This document shows, piece by piece, positions 51,916 through 63,656 of a stretch of DNA of 64,000 nt. The translations under genes were made by a program, and so were the position numbers. How positions within the stretch are numbered: position 1 is the first letter of the stretch; each line of letters begins with the position of its first letter. Location of the stretch: assembly GCA_019096065.1 (NCBI GenBank), contig JAGUCH010000008.1, forward strand, positions 2,981,001 to 3,045,000, in the 5' to 3' direction. Below the pieces are notes generated by a model, which was not told where the DNA came from, ran no database searches, and worked only from the letters and a program-made list of their open reading frames with translations. Origin of the DNA: Paracyclopina nana. Its lineage: Eukaryota; Arthropoda; Copepoda; Cyclopoida; Cyclopettidae.

Positions 51916-51973
51916 ATGATTGCTTCGACTAGTGTTACGTTTGCCCTCCTGCATTTAATTGGCGTATGCACAG
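51916..51973 (+). CDS. Probable first coding exon with signal peptide; rest of gene lies beyond
   Basis: ATG at 51916 in a good context (CCGCCATGA) opens MIASTSVTFALLHLIGVCT, a typical signal peptide, and the reading ends at a strong donor (CACAG|GTAAGC at 51974). The intron is phase 1, common after signal-peptide exons of cell-surface and immunoglobulin-superfamily genes. No matching coding exon was found up to 64000, so the intron would exceed 12 kb. The downstream gene is unknown. The call rests only on start context, hydrophobic peptide and donor. Confidence 0.5.
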
Positions 51974-54756
51974 GTAAGCCTATATACTACTATGTAACTC
52001 GAAAATGCCTGTGTCGTGCTTAGCGTAGATTTTGCACAAGACAACAAATTACAGCCTTTCACACATGCCATGGATTGATTGAAGGGTGTGAAGAAGTTGC
52101 CTTCTTCTAGTACAGTATAGGCTTACACACATGTCCGATACATTTCTGTCTATGCAGAAAGTATAAGCGATACACTTGAATACAAGTGGCGAGAGCGTAA
52201 TACAGCGCTACAACTAATCACGATGTCAATTGTGATCAATTGTCTGGCCCTTAAAAAGTAATTGGCAGCCAAAAGCAAACAGCAAGGCAATAAAGTTTGC
52301 TTCGCTGCATTTGTAGCTGTCAGCACTGGTTTTTGGGAGAAAAGAATGTCGCTCAATGCCCAACTTTTGTTCGCAGCCTACGTCGTTTCAAGCTACTACA
52401 ACAAACTATACAGCATATGATAGTATTATTGTAGTTGGCTGCTGACAAATATGAAAACTCCAATATACACACAGAAAAGCCTGATTGGCTTCGATTCCTA
52501 GAATTCATGTTGCGCTATTGAGACTGAAATGTGTGTGAAGAAAGTAATTTTGGCATTTTGCAAAATTATGGGCGTGTCAGAGGCGTGTGATGATTATCAT
52601 ATTGAACTGAAGGTATAGCGTGGCCCTTTAATGTGCAACAACGTCAGCAGTTTGTGTTTGCTCGGTCCCTGAAAAGCAAATACGCGCGTTTGAAAGGAGT
52701 TGTAGTAGATATAGCAGCTTTGAATCAATTCCTTAATCCTTTGGGTAGCTACTACATACTACCATGCATAGAGCCTACATATTACAGTGGGCAGGGGCTT
52801 TCTAAAATGCTTTGAAAAAGGGTGTGCAGCCCGAATCTCATATGGCCGTGCAAAACCACACGCGAGTATCTTATACCATCTTCTACAGAGTGTTGTGGCT
52901 ATTTTGCCTAGAGCTGTGTGAACAAAGATCGAGCTGAATGGATATATATTGCATCCTGATCCAGAACGTTCACTGCATGCAGCACTAGGGGCTAAATGTG
53001 GGAAAAATGTCTGTACACTTGCTTAATAAGTGCAATCCCTATTATAAAAAGCTTTCTAATTTTGGATCAAAGCTGATTGATTCTATAAGTGTGCAATTTT
53101 ATCTGTGGGCCGAATTTTGGCACTCTTGCTTGCTCTTTTGTCTCCTTGAAAGGAAGAAGGACCTTTACGCTTTATGACCATAACTGTCACACTTGTCACT
53201 CTCCAGTCCATTTAAGGGTGGAGAGAAAGAGGGGAGATGGTATATACTATGTATAGTATGTGCTTTTGCAAGTATTGCTTTTGCATTAAGGTTATCCATA
53301 GACAACTATTGGCGGTGGTAGCTCGCGGATTGTTTGCACAAGAATTGCTAGAAGAAATCTTTTTCTGTTGTTGTTGAGTTTATAGCTTTTCTCTCTCTCT
53401 TTTTTTGGCCAGAGGAGTATATATACTGCTTCACTAGTACTTTATACCACAGCAGCAGCAGTTTATGCATTTCTTCAGGGCAATATAGTTTTGCTGTGTG
53501 GTGAGAAGAAACCAGAGACGAGCAAAGTTTTCAAAAAGCCTTATTGGATTCTACAGAGCGTGGAGCTCAAAACTTGTACTTTCAGTACCAATGTTTCTAG
53601 AAACTAGCTGAGTAGCACTACTAGCCTACAAGCCAAGCTGTATTTTAAGCACCTCTCTTTAAAAGTGTAATAAAGCAGCCACAATGTAAATTATATTTGA
53701 GATTCCTCACCGAGCTCTCTGTATTTGTGAAAGCCAGCTGAACTTTCTCATTTTTCAGGCCCAATATTATATATATTTACGTTAGAGTCAGTGGCCTGTT
53801 TTTAATGTACCTGGTAGACATGAAATCTTGTCCATGCCATATTTTTTCTCCTCAAGGTGATTGTGACCACAAGAAATGAACGTTCGTCTAAATGTCAGCC
53901 ATGATTCCCAAAGGCATGGCCATGGTGCTAGTACACTGCTAGCAATTATGAATGATTAACTGCGGTAGATGCAGACAAGAGAAAAAGCTGGAAAAATCCC
54001 ATTCTGGGGGCCATTAATTATCCGAAAAGGAGGTGGCACGCTCACCTGTGTTACCTTGAAACTGTCTCATTAATAGCCTGATTAGTATACTATGTGGTAT
54101 CATTGTTTCTAGCCACAATTGTACCGCCTCGAATTTTGAAGCTTTCTTAGCTACTCAGCTTTTAGCCCATAAAAGTCAATACTCGGGAGAGACACTTTGA
54201 CATTTTTTGCCAAAGACTTCATTCTCGAAAATGACAAGCAAAAGGAAATATTAGACTGCTATGCTACTTGCAATAGTATGTGAAGGCTTTTTGTTTTTTC
54301 AAAAGGCCTGGTAATGGTAGGGTGATGGCACACCATCAGAATTAATGTTTGCGTCGTGTGACTCTTTCAATAAGCCCAAACTACCGATTCTAAGCAAGCT
54401 GGGAGCGAGGCCTTAAAAGAAAGTTCCGCCGCTTGTGGCCCCAATGAGTCCCTTTTGGCCAATTGGGCACATAGAAGAGGTCATCATGACGTTTTGACCT
54501 CGGTTTCATTTTGACACAGTTATACCAGTATTATTGTGCCAGCAGAAATTGGCAGCCCTTCTCTTTTGTTCCAGAGGCTTTCTTCATTAGCAAGTTTCAA
54601 GTTGCTTACCGTAATTATTTCAGGCAACACGCGCAGCACTCCTTGCATTTAACTTTCATGCAAGATTATTAGCGGCAACTTTTTGATGCAGGAAAAAAGC
54701 CTGTGTAAACACACAACCATTTTTTCGGTGTTCGCGCTACAATGAAATAGTATTTT
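51974..54756. other. Gene-poor, probable long intron, part 1
   Basis: No coding exon or RNA gene could be supported. Sequence is AT-rich with short simple repeats. Confidence 0.45.
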
Positions 54757-54932
54757 ACCTGCTGCTTTTCGGGACTGAGAAGGTGCGGTAAAAATTGCGC
54801 GAGTATGGTAAACATAAAACCAAGACGAATCTTTTAACCGAGCGTAGCGAGGTCAAAAGTGAGTCGAGGTTTTATGTTTACCATACGAGCGCAATTTTTA
54901 CCGCACCTTCGAAGTCCCAAAAAGCAGCAGGT
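54757..54932. repeat. Foldback element, 65-bp arms
   Basis: Left arm 54757-54821 and right arm 54868-54932 are inverted copies with only a few mismatches, starting ACCTGCTGCTTTT. The 46-bp loop contains GAGCGTAGCGAGG. This is a non-coding snapback or MITE-like element. No target duplication was certain. Confidence 0.85.
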
Positions 54933-55410
54933 ACAAATTTTATGCACTTAAACCGAATTTCCAAGTGAGTAATGAACTTGCCGAAATCAAGCGCAATTTC
55001 ATAAGGGGCCGTGAACTTAAGGCATGCCGATTCCTTGGTGGGAATTGCTCAGAGATCTGAAACTTTGCATAGCTATAGAAATGTGGAATCCAAGCATGAC
55101 TTAAAAGTAACTTTTTTCCAAAAACGCAATATATTAGGAAATAAATTAATTATCAATTTAGCGTGTTTTCTGAAATAATCCAGAGATGGCTCTGCTATCT
55201 AGAAACATTGCTCCCCTCTTTAGCCTGATCAAGAACTACAAACCATAACAAAGTAGCTGAGCGACTGCCTAACACCTAACAGTAAGCAGCGGCAGCAGTA
55301 GTGAAAAAGTGAAAAATCATTGGAAAAATGGATTGAAGAGGCCAAGAAAACTACAGCGGCCTCGGAAACGTCAGGTATCCCTGCTTATGACAAGTACTTG
55401 ACCAAGTTGG

Positions 55411-55608
55411 TAAAAAGTAACCCTAGGGTTCTCATTTACCATTTACTAAGTAAAAAGTAACCCTCGGGTTCGCATTTACCATTTACTAAGTAAAAAGTAA
55501 CACTAGGGTTCGCATTTACCATTTACTAAGTAAAAAGTAACCCTAGGGTTCGCATTTACCATTTACTAAGTAAAAAGTAACCCTAGGGTTGTCATTTACT
55601 TCATAGCG
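55411..55608. repeat. Five 40-bp tandem repeats with telomere-like palindrome
   Basis: Units start at 55411, 55451, 55491, 55531 and 55571 with an exact 40-bp period. Each has TAAAAAGTAACCCTAGGGTT, containing the palindrome AACCCTAGGGTT, then GCATTTACCATTTACTAAG. Copies 2 and 3 each carry one substitution in the palindrome. Confidence 0.92.
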
Positions 55609-56870
55609 CATCGGGAGTGCAAAAAAGCTGAGTCAACCGGCAAAGTGAATTACTCACGAGGAAATTCGGTTTACAGTGCGTAAAAAAAGTTATGCTACGT
55701 TGTAGGCAGGAAATGTGAAACAGGGTAAATGCATCGTGGCAATTGCACTTTAAGGAACCTTTCACAATGGAGTCGACTTACACGACGAAGCTACTTGCGA
55801 AAAATCTACTTTTTGCAGCACTCAAGTAAAAACCGTATTTTTCCGAGCAAAAGCAAAGACATGGGTTTTTTGCCTACAAAAAAGGGATCGCAATTTTGAG
55901 GCGTGTTCATGACTTCAATAGCAACTTTTTCCCATGTTGTTACACACACCGGCTTCTAATAGAACTGCTGTTGGCAGATGTTTTGGCTGCGACGACCACC
56001 AAGAAAAGACCCTCGGAAAAAATCTTGTTGAGCAGTACAAATCATTGAACATGGCCTTTTTTAATATGGCAGTAAAGTATGGTGCAACGCGATTCACATC
56101 TCAAGTGAGAAAACTTATAACATAGAAAAAGCAACTTCTGGCTTTGACTGTTATTGAGGGCAAAATAAGGTAGCAGCAGTAGTATTTTTGTAAATGCGAG
56201 CTTGATCCACGCTAATGAACATTGGTTCATGGAAAGTCCGTCGTACAAATGTCGTGCTTCCGCCTTCTGAAAAAACAAACTTTCTTTTTTACTTCCAACG
56301 TGCAATGTAGTAAGCTGAAGAAGAAGAGGAGGAGAGAAAGTCACCTTGAAGAAAACTGGCTTCAAGTTCATTTTTGGAGCGTGGCACGCGAAAAAATAAA
56401 CCTCGACCGAGCCATAAACTCTAGATTTTTGTCTGCTGTTGCGAAGCAGGTTGATTAATGCCCTGTTCATGTATTAAGAATGCCTTAAGGTATGGAAAAA
56501 ATTGTCTTAAGGAAAAGTGAATCTGTTGCTGACTGCCACTTTACGAGTTCAGCTTGGGGCCGAGCAGCGTTTTTTATGGCAATTTTTGCTATTTTGTCAC
56601 ATGTTTTTCTAAACAAAATTATCGTTCTTCACGTTTCTTTGATAAAAGATGATACCTATTGATTTTGCTCAAAATGACTAAAATGCTGAGCGCTAAGTAG
56701 CCAAAATTATATTTGTTTACTTTCAAGTTGGCTTAAAGTCGATCTGATTTTTTTATTGTCAGCTGGCGCTTGTCATAAGACAATTTTTCTCCTTTCATTG
56801 AGGTGTTTCTAGTGCATTTAACCTAAGGAGTTTGGGGTGTACATGAAAAGGACATAATTCCCGGGAGAAG

Positions 56871-57369
56871 TCACTAAGGCCTAAAATAGGGGTAGGTTTT
56901 AGGATCTAAAATCATGGTGGATTTTAAAGCCTACACTTTTTTTGCTCTGGGTATTAAGATCTAAAGGTTTGGATGCTAAAGCCTAATAGTTGGATGTTAA
57001 GATCTAACCATCTGGGTTTTAAGATCTACATTGAAAAACATCGCCTCTTTATACTTAGCTTTTTAAATCAAGTTGACTGTTATTCAAGATCTTTTAGCTC
57101 TGAAAAGTTAGTTTAAAATGAAAAATTACTTACAAAAGAATTCTCGCAATTCCTCGTAGCCAGAGTTGCTTTCTATTTTTGTGGCTGTTAGATCTTAAAA
57201 CCCTTTTCTTTAGATCTTAAAACCCACTTAAAACTCAAACTATTTTTTCAACTTAGATCTTAGTACCCAGATCTAGAAAAGTGTAGGCTTTAAAATCCAC
57301 TTTGCAAGATCTTAAAATCCACCAATATTTTAGATCCTAAAACCCACCACATTTTAGGCCTTAGTGACG
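56871..57369. repeat. Foldback/MITE-like element with CACTA-containing ends
   Basis: Inverted arms of about 100 bp begin TCACTAAGGCCTAAAAT (56871) and end in its complement (57353-57369). Inside, GATCTAAA/TTTAGATC variants recur many times on both arms (for example 56913, 56957, 57000, 57189, 57211). No coding capacity. The ends contain CACTA but not the CCCC prefix of the two elements described above. Confidence 0.8.
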
Positions 57370-59549
57370 GCACCCTAATTCCCGTGTCAGCCTCTTAGCC
57401 AGCAAGGCTTTCCAAATTCCGGAATTTAGCCTCGAGTCCAATAAATGCTTGCTTTTGCAATATATGCATATCACATGCCTAAGTGCACATGCACTCAATT
57501 ATGACGTTTAGAAAATGCTGCATGCGTAAGCAACATCCCTATCAATAAGCTTAGCCTTGATTTATTATCAATCCTATAGATCCGATAGTGTGAAATAAAT
57601 ATTGAATAGAAAGCCTACCATAGCTGGTAGTTTCAAGGTTCATTGCAGAAATGCACTCTACTATATTGCAATTTCCTTGAAGCATCAATTTGCAATGAAG
57701 AAAAAGTGACCTTTTTGCCCAAATAATCAACGGTTTGGCTCTCGAGTTTATAGTATGCTTTTGATACATGGAAACGTTTGCCAAAGTCGAATTTATGACA
57801 TGGGGTCTCAAGGGGGATTAATGTGCAGACCAAGGGCAGACTGATGGGACCCGAGCTGATTCTGAATTAAGCAAGGTCATCGATCCACCCCGAACCCAAC
57901 TCACACCAGTGGCAGATGGCCAATCGCTCGTTAATGGCCATAAAACCTTACTACTACACTATATGCTATGCTATGGGAGCTGCAGCCACCCAGATTTTGC
58001 CACCGCACGAATATTATCGAGATGTCAGCTCCCATAATTCAATCCTGGTTATTCCAGGATGAAGAGCTTTATTGCCACCATTCCGCTCAAATTGGATGTC
58101 TGGTTAATTTAGAGTAATCTGGGCTGGAGCAAAGGAGCTCTGTATATATACTGCTATTTGTTTATTATTGTGCACGACATGCTAATTGGTGAGACACCAT
58201 AGAAACAGAATGCATTAATGTTGCGGTCGCGCGACTCCAGTTCTTGAACGTCAACGACAGACACACAGCTTTATATTTACTACTATGCACGCCTTACTTC
58301 CTGACCCCATCTAGCTCAACATGCTGGTACACTAACTTTTTCTCTAACTTAATACAACAATGAATGCCATAATCTATTAGCAATGATTCTAGCTGCTATA
58401 GGAAGTCGAATCCTAGTTTTTCGCATTTTTGGGATGCCGGCTGAGCTAACGTGACGTTTTAAGCGCGTGAGCGGAGTTAGCCAGTTTTCGTTAGAGCTAC
58501 AAGAAGTGAACTAAAATAAGTGGTCTAAAAGAGCCAACTTTCTCTTATGAAAAAGCCACTTTTTCAGCAATTGTCATTCAAGTAGCACTTTTAATTGGTG
58601 CTTTACTTGCCCAAAAGCAAGCCCGAAGGCCAGCCTAACTTTCACCAAAAAATTGAATTTCAAGCAAAATAAGGCTCAAAATATGGTACAATGGTAATAT
58701 AATTTGTTGTTTTTACTCCAAGACACCAGCTTAGATAGCAAAAATCCCACCTTTCAGAAAATAATTAAGAGAAAATGCTATAAAACTGTTTTGGGATGCC
58801 CAACGTAAGGAGTGATCGGGCATCCAAAATGTTCTCTTTGTTGCCGGTAGGATAGATATGAACATGTTTACTGTTTCCTATTATATTAGTCAATACGAGC
58901 ATTATGTATGCTTAGACATGCTTTAACTTGCCTTGTAAATAAAAGGCTTAGTCTTTCGCAAGTTTTGTATAGTCACGCTATTGTAATAGCTCATAGCATA
59001 AAACGTATTACTATTAGCTGAGTCGGCTGAGCAGTACATAAGTTCCAGACATATAATTTCCATGATGCTCTTTGACTCAGAGGAGGATAATGATCATTAT
59101 CCATCTACAAGTGGATAATGGATCATTATACATTGCTTGATCCTTGCACCATCTAGTTCATATGACTGAAATAGAAAAAAAAGCGAGGCTCCACCGAGAA
59201 TCGAACTCTGGTCGTGCGCCAATGCTCTACCTCTGAGCCAACGAATCATATGATTTTAAGGAGCTTTTTTAGAGCTAGGTGACATTGCGACTAGTGAGTA
59301 CTGAGCAGCGAGCTCCGCAAATACTTCGCCGGACGGGCCGGACACGGGCCGGCGCGGCACAAAGATACTGGAGCGCGCCCAGCTGGTGCAGGCTAGACCA
59401 CTGGGTCAACTTTGATGAGCTCGCACTCACTGTCTGTGATAAACCGGACCGCAAAATTTAAGGCATCTCTGGCAAAATTGAGGGGCCAAAAAAGCTTTAA
59501 AAAATTAAATTTTAGCAATGCTTGAAATGTTGGGGGTAGCTAATAGTAA
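57370..59549. other. Gene-poor, probable long intron, part 2
   Basis: No gene supported. A GC-rich patch at about 59280-59460 next to the tRNA-like sequence has a 60-codon frame without supporting features. Confidence 0.4.
59178..59245 (-). pseudogene. tRNA-like pseudogene or SINE head
   Basis: The minus strand reads TGGCTCAGAGGTAGAGCA (a D-arm with the Pol III A box) and AGTTCGATTCTC (B box with T-loop). It ends in a run of eight T after CTCGC. The anticodon arm is too short (11 bases between the D-arm and T-arm), and the acceptor strands do not pair. It is therefore not a working tRNA, but a decayed tRNA or the head of a tRNA-derived SINE. Confidence 0.6.
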
Positions 59550-59699
59550 TAGGATTATACACCTCTAGGCTGTCGGATAACACTCATTATTTTTTAGTGT
59601 CTCGTAACAATCACTCGTTCGCTCCGCTCACTCGTGATCTGTCACTTGACACTAAAAAATAATTCGTGTTATCCTCCAGCCTAGAGGTGTATAATCCTA
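59550..59699. repeat. Foldback element with GAGCGNAGCGA core
   Basis: Arms starting AGGATTATACACCTCTAGGC (59550) fold onto the complement ending at 59699. The centre reads CACTCGTTCGCTCCGCTCACTCGTG, split here as CACTCGTTCGCTC + CGCTCACTCGTG. The complement contains GAGCGGAGCGA, the same core as in the loop of the 54757 element. Confidence 0.85.
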
Positions 59700-60757
59700 T
59701 ATTTAAATAGCAGCTATTTAAATACATTCATAGGCTATTTAAATACATTTTATGCTATGAGCTATTTAAATAGCGTGACTATACAAAACTTGCAAAAGAC
59801 TAAGCATATTGACTCATGGTTTAAGGTCAGAGGTCCCTTTTTGATTTATTGTACACAATGTAGCATAATTCGCTTGGCTTTCACATTGCATAACTTATTC
59901 CGCCAAATAGGGCTGAGCAGGTTTATAATTCCATCAGCAAGCTGAGGAATCGGGGATAATCAGAGCATTGCATCTTTTCCCTCCCCCTCAATATTAAAGG
60001 ACCATAAATGAATCTGGTGCATAGTAGTATGCTACATTGAAAGAAAGCTTCTCTGGTTTTTGATGGTCTAATCGCAGCACACACGATCCAGGATAAGCAG
60101 ATCATGGACCAGCTACTGACCCCAATTATCACTTGGACGACGCATCATTAGCAACCATATCATTTTTGCATGCATATACGCTATAGTAGTCAATTTGGCG
60201 AGTATCATGTGTGTACCAAATTGCCTCCGCGAATGATTTATGCTGAGGAGGTCTCGTTTACTAATTGGGGGTCTTAGAGTCGAAGATTGATCGAAATAAT
60301 TAGTTTTGACCCCGCGCCAAGCTATGAAGAATGGCTGCGTTGACAAAATTCCTGCGGCGATCACGAATACAACTTTTAGCTCCCCATTGAGCGTTCTCAT
60401 ATATTGCAACAGATAGTTTTGTGCATGCCACAAAGTTGGTCGTGCATAATGGTACAAGCTTCGTAGTGAAAGTACGCGCGGTTGTTTGCAGGCTTTTTCT
60501 GCTACTGCAGCCATAAAAAATACTTTTCAATACATAGCTTCCTTTGTGAAATAGACTGAGCTCAGCACTTTTCAAGTTGCTGACAACATTTTGAATTATT
60601 AATAAACTAGTAATAAAGCTAGAATTCATTTTTTGTGAACCAAAATCCTGTAAAATGAGCTCCTTATTAAGCTGTACTGTTTTGGAGTTTTGGGCATGCA
60701 AATGCTGATACGATTTGAATTTTCTGCCTTTTTTCCTAATGCTGTTAAGGGCTCATT

Positions 60758-61203
60758 GGCTCATTATCTTCCGCGTCTTTGATCGTGGCTTGGTTGCGGT
60801 TGTTATCGCTTCTTATTTACTGACATCGCAACCTCGTCAGTAAATAAGAACCGATAACAACCGCAACCATGCTACGATCAAAGACGCGGAAGATAATGAG
60901 CCATTATCTTCCGCGTCTTTGATCGTGACTTGGTTACGGTTGTTATCGCTTCTTATTTACTGACATCGCAACCTCGTCAGTAGGCCGTTCTCATATTGCC
61001 GGAAAAAGCTAAGCTAAGGTGAAAATAGCTAAGCTAAGGTAAAAATAGCTAAGCAAACGCTCAACATTTCAAGCAAAGTAGCTGCTTTTTGTGAATGTTG
61101 AGCGAAATAACCGGTTTTCGTTGCATAATTTTTACCTTAGCTTAGGTAGCTTAGATAACAACCGCAACCATGCTACGATCAAAGACGCGGAAGATAATGA
61201 GCC
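60758..61203. repeat. Pair of near-identical hairpins, the second interrupted
   Basis: 60758-60902 is a near-perfect hairpin of about 69-bp arms (GGCTCATTATCTTCCGCGTC and its complement). Immediately after it the left arm repeats (60903-60981), is broken by about 170 bp, and the right arm finishes at 61153-61203. The insert carries its own inverted repeats: AAGCTAAGGTAAAAAT/ATTTTTACCTTAGCTT and GCTCAACATT/AATGTTGAGC. Confidence 0.88.
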
Positions 61204-63600
61204 AAGGAATGCATTTATGTTATATCGAAAATCGTAGCATCAAGCAAACTCTGCTCTTTACCATTATTTGGGCTTGCAAAAAACCATCTGAAAATCAAGT
61301 CACGTTCACAGTTCAGAATCCCCTCAGTACAACTGAAGCTGCTCAAAAATGTGCGTGCGAACCAAAGAAAAAATAGTCAAGTTGTTTTAGTCGTAGCATA
61401 CCAACATCTGTGACCTTTTATGCCAAGTGTGCTATTGGCAGATGCCATTTGCTTGGTCAACATCGAAAAATTGGGCTCATTTTTCATCTTTCTGCCATTC
61501 CAAATTAGCTTTTCCCCCCACAAGGAAAACCTCAGTTTCTCACCAAAAATAAGAGAAAGTTTTATTTTTCTCAATACGTTTACACCAAGAAGAAGCCAAG
61601 GGCATTTTGCACTCAAATTACCAGAGAAATTGGACAAAAAAGGCTAGCTTCCTTACAGTAACACATGTGTGCTAGAAAATGCATCCACAAACAAAAATGG
61701 CAAAGGAATTTTTCAATATTATATCCAACACAACTGTTTGCGCAGCTTTTCAATACAGCGATACACCATATAATAGTATTTGAGTGATTACCGAGGCAAA
61801 ACTAGTAATTTCAATATTAAGCCAGAAATACTTTTTGCCACTACGAGGCTTGTCAATACATAATTGAGGCTGTTTACAAGCCTCGATTCGATCGATACGT
61901 GACGAGCTTAATTGACAGTGACCAAAAACATAGAAATTTTCACTAAGTATCAATTAGGCGTAATTACGAAAATATGATCCCACGTGGGAAATATGCTATT
62001 GCATGGTTAAAGCAATATGAGAACAACGCGAGCGCAAAAAATGCTGGGAAAAAAGTGGCATACGCGTATTATACCATAGAAAGCCCTGTATAACATACAG
62101 TATAGTATATAGCTGTAGCATTATAATGGCTGCCTTCTCATTAATAAGGCTTAATTGCTGCTGTCACAAGTCAACGAAGCCACAGCGAGAAATTGACCTC
62201 AAAAGGTCTCAACTTTCAGCATTTTGAAGAAACTATTACTCGATCATTTTTTGCCACTGGTTGTAGAAAGCTTGCAGCAAACTGGCAAGTTTCTCCGAGC
62301 ACACGCACGATTTCTTTTGAATGTTTGCTTGCTTTGGCCAAAAAGGCGAAGGTCAGTAGAAGAGCAATCAAAGGCTCCATTGATGAAAAATCCAGGCAAG
62401 GCAATTAAATTGCATTGTTCTCTCCCTCCTTTTTGTGCACCCAAATGATGCACATCGTGGAAGTGACTACAAACCTTTGCATTCACTCCTGTGTGCATAT
62501 TCTATGGAGAATACATATGTTTGCGATTCGCTTAGAGTGGCCTTCAAAAGGAGCTGTTTAATTGAAGGGCTCCTCTCAATGAACTTTTTGCACAAGGCTA
62601 ACTTGTACGGAAGGAAGCCCAACTATACGCCTTTTGTACTGGCAATTTGCATCGATGATGGCTGCTTTTTCTGCACAGGAAAATTCCTTTCACCATCACT
62701 CGGAATTGGAGGGGAGCTGTGTAGCTTTTGTGGCGATTTCTACTGCCCTGCTGCATACTGAAGAGCTCTGTAATTATGAAGGGAGCGAGAGCAATTTTCG
62801 AGTAAGTGGCGCCAGGTCAGCAGCTGCTGATTTGGATCAGAAAGTCCCAAGAGATCCTGCAATTGCAATTGATAAGAGGAAGGTTGCTGGTCAAAGCAGA
62901 ATTGGCACCAAATCTATACATTTCCAGGGAGGGAGGAGACAATATACTACCATCATCTTCAAAGGCTTCTCCTTTCATCTAAATAGTCCTCTTATTCGCA
63001 ACATATTACACATAGAAGCAAGAGAGAGACAAAAAATAATGTTGGTGAAAAGTTGCTGCTGCAATCTGTTGTTCCTACTACAGAAGTAGACCAAATTTGA
63101 CCCTATTTTCTGTCAAAACTTTCAGCTGCTGCCAGCACACACAAAAGGGGGAACTAATAGAACTACTACAACAAGTTGAAGGAATGCGCGTCCAAACTGT
63201 TTTGAGGTAGTTTATTATTCAGAAAGGACGAACAAATTAGCAGCAGCAGCTAGTCAAACAATCCTTCACGAGTGGATACCTAAAACATGGATATTTCCTC
63301 CAGATTTCTGGTCTGAAATGGCCGATAGAAGGCAAGAGCATAAACGCGTTTTATGCTGCTCGTAAACACCGAAATCGTTGTCGTTACAAGGTTGCTCAAG
63401 TCGATGCTGATTTGCATATGCACGAAGATTTTGCTGAATGAAGCAGCAGAGTTGCTTTCACTTTTGACCAGCAGCTGCAGAATAAAGTTGTGAACCACCA
63501 GAGCACGTGCTCCACCAGTTTGGTTTGGTTTTGGCTTAGCTTGCATTGGTCTGGTGGTTTTTGTGATGAACCATTGATGATGATGGCTTATTCCACCAAT
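61204..63600. other. Gene-poor, probable long intron, part 3
   Basis: No coding exon or RNA gene could be supported. Frames of up to 151 codons (62634-63089, +) lack domains and splice support. Confidence 0.4.
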
Positions 63601-63601
63601 G

Positions 63602-63656
63602 CTAACCGAACGTGGTCACTGATTGCTTCCACATTTTCTCTGTTTTTCAGGTGAGT
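63602..63656 (+). promoter_or_regulatory. Candidate recursive splice site (zero-length exon)
   Basis: A pyrimidine-rich tract (ATTTTCTCTGTTTTTCAG) ends at 63650 and is joined directly to GTGAGT at 63651-63656. A branchpoint-like CTAAC lies at 63602-63606, about 44 bases upstream. Abutting strong acceptor and donor is the hallmark of ratchet points used to remove long introns stepwise in insects. It lies 11.7 kb downstream of the signal-peptide exon on the same strand. It could also be an ordinary acceptor for an exon starting GTGAGT. Confidence 0.5.

Noticed and set aside
55411-55608. CRISPR-like or true telomeric array
   Set aside because: Units are directly abutting with no spacers, and the 40-bp unit is not a simple telomere repeat. 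The context is an animal genome.
59178-59245. A functional tRNA gene
   Set aside because: The anticodon arm is too short and the acceptor strands do not pair, so it was downgraded to a pseudogene or SINE head.
62634-63089. 151-codon frame in the distal gene-poor region
   Set aside because: No recognised motif and no flanking splice sites in phase with the exon at 51916.
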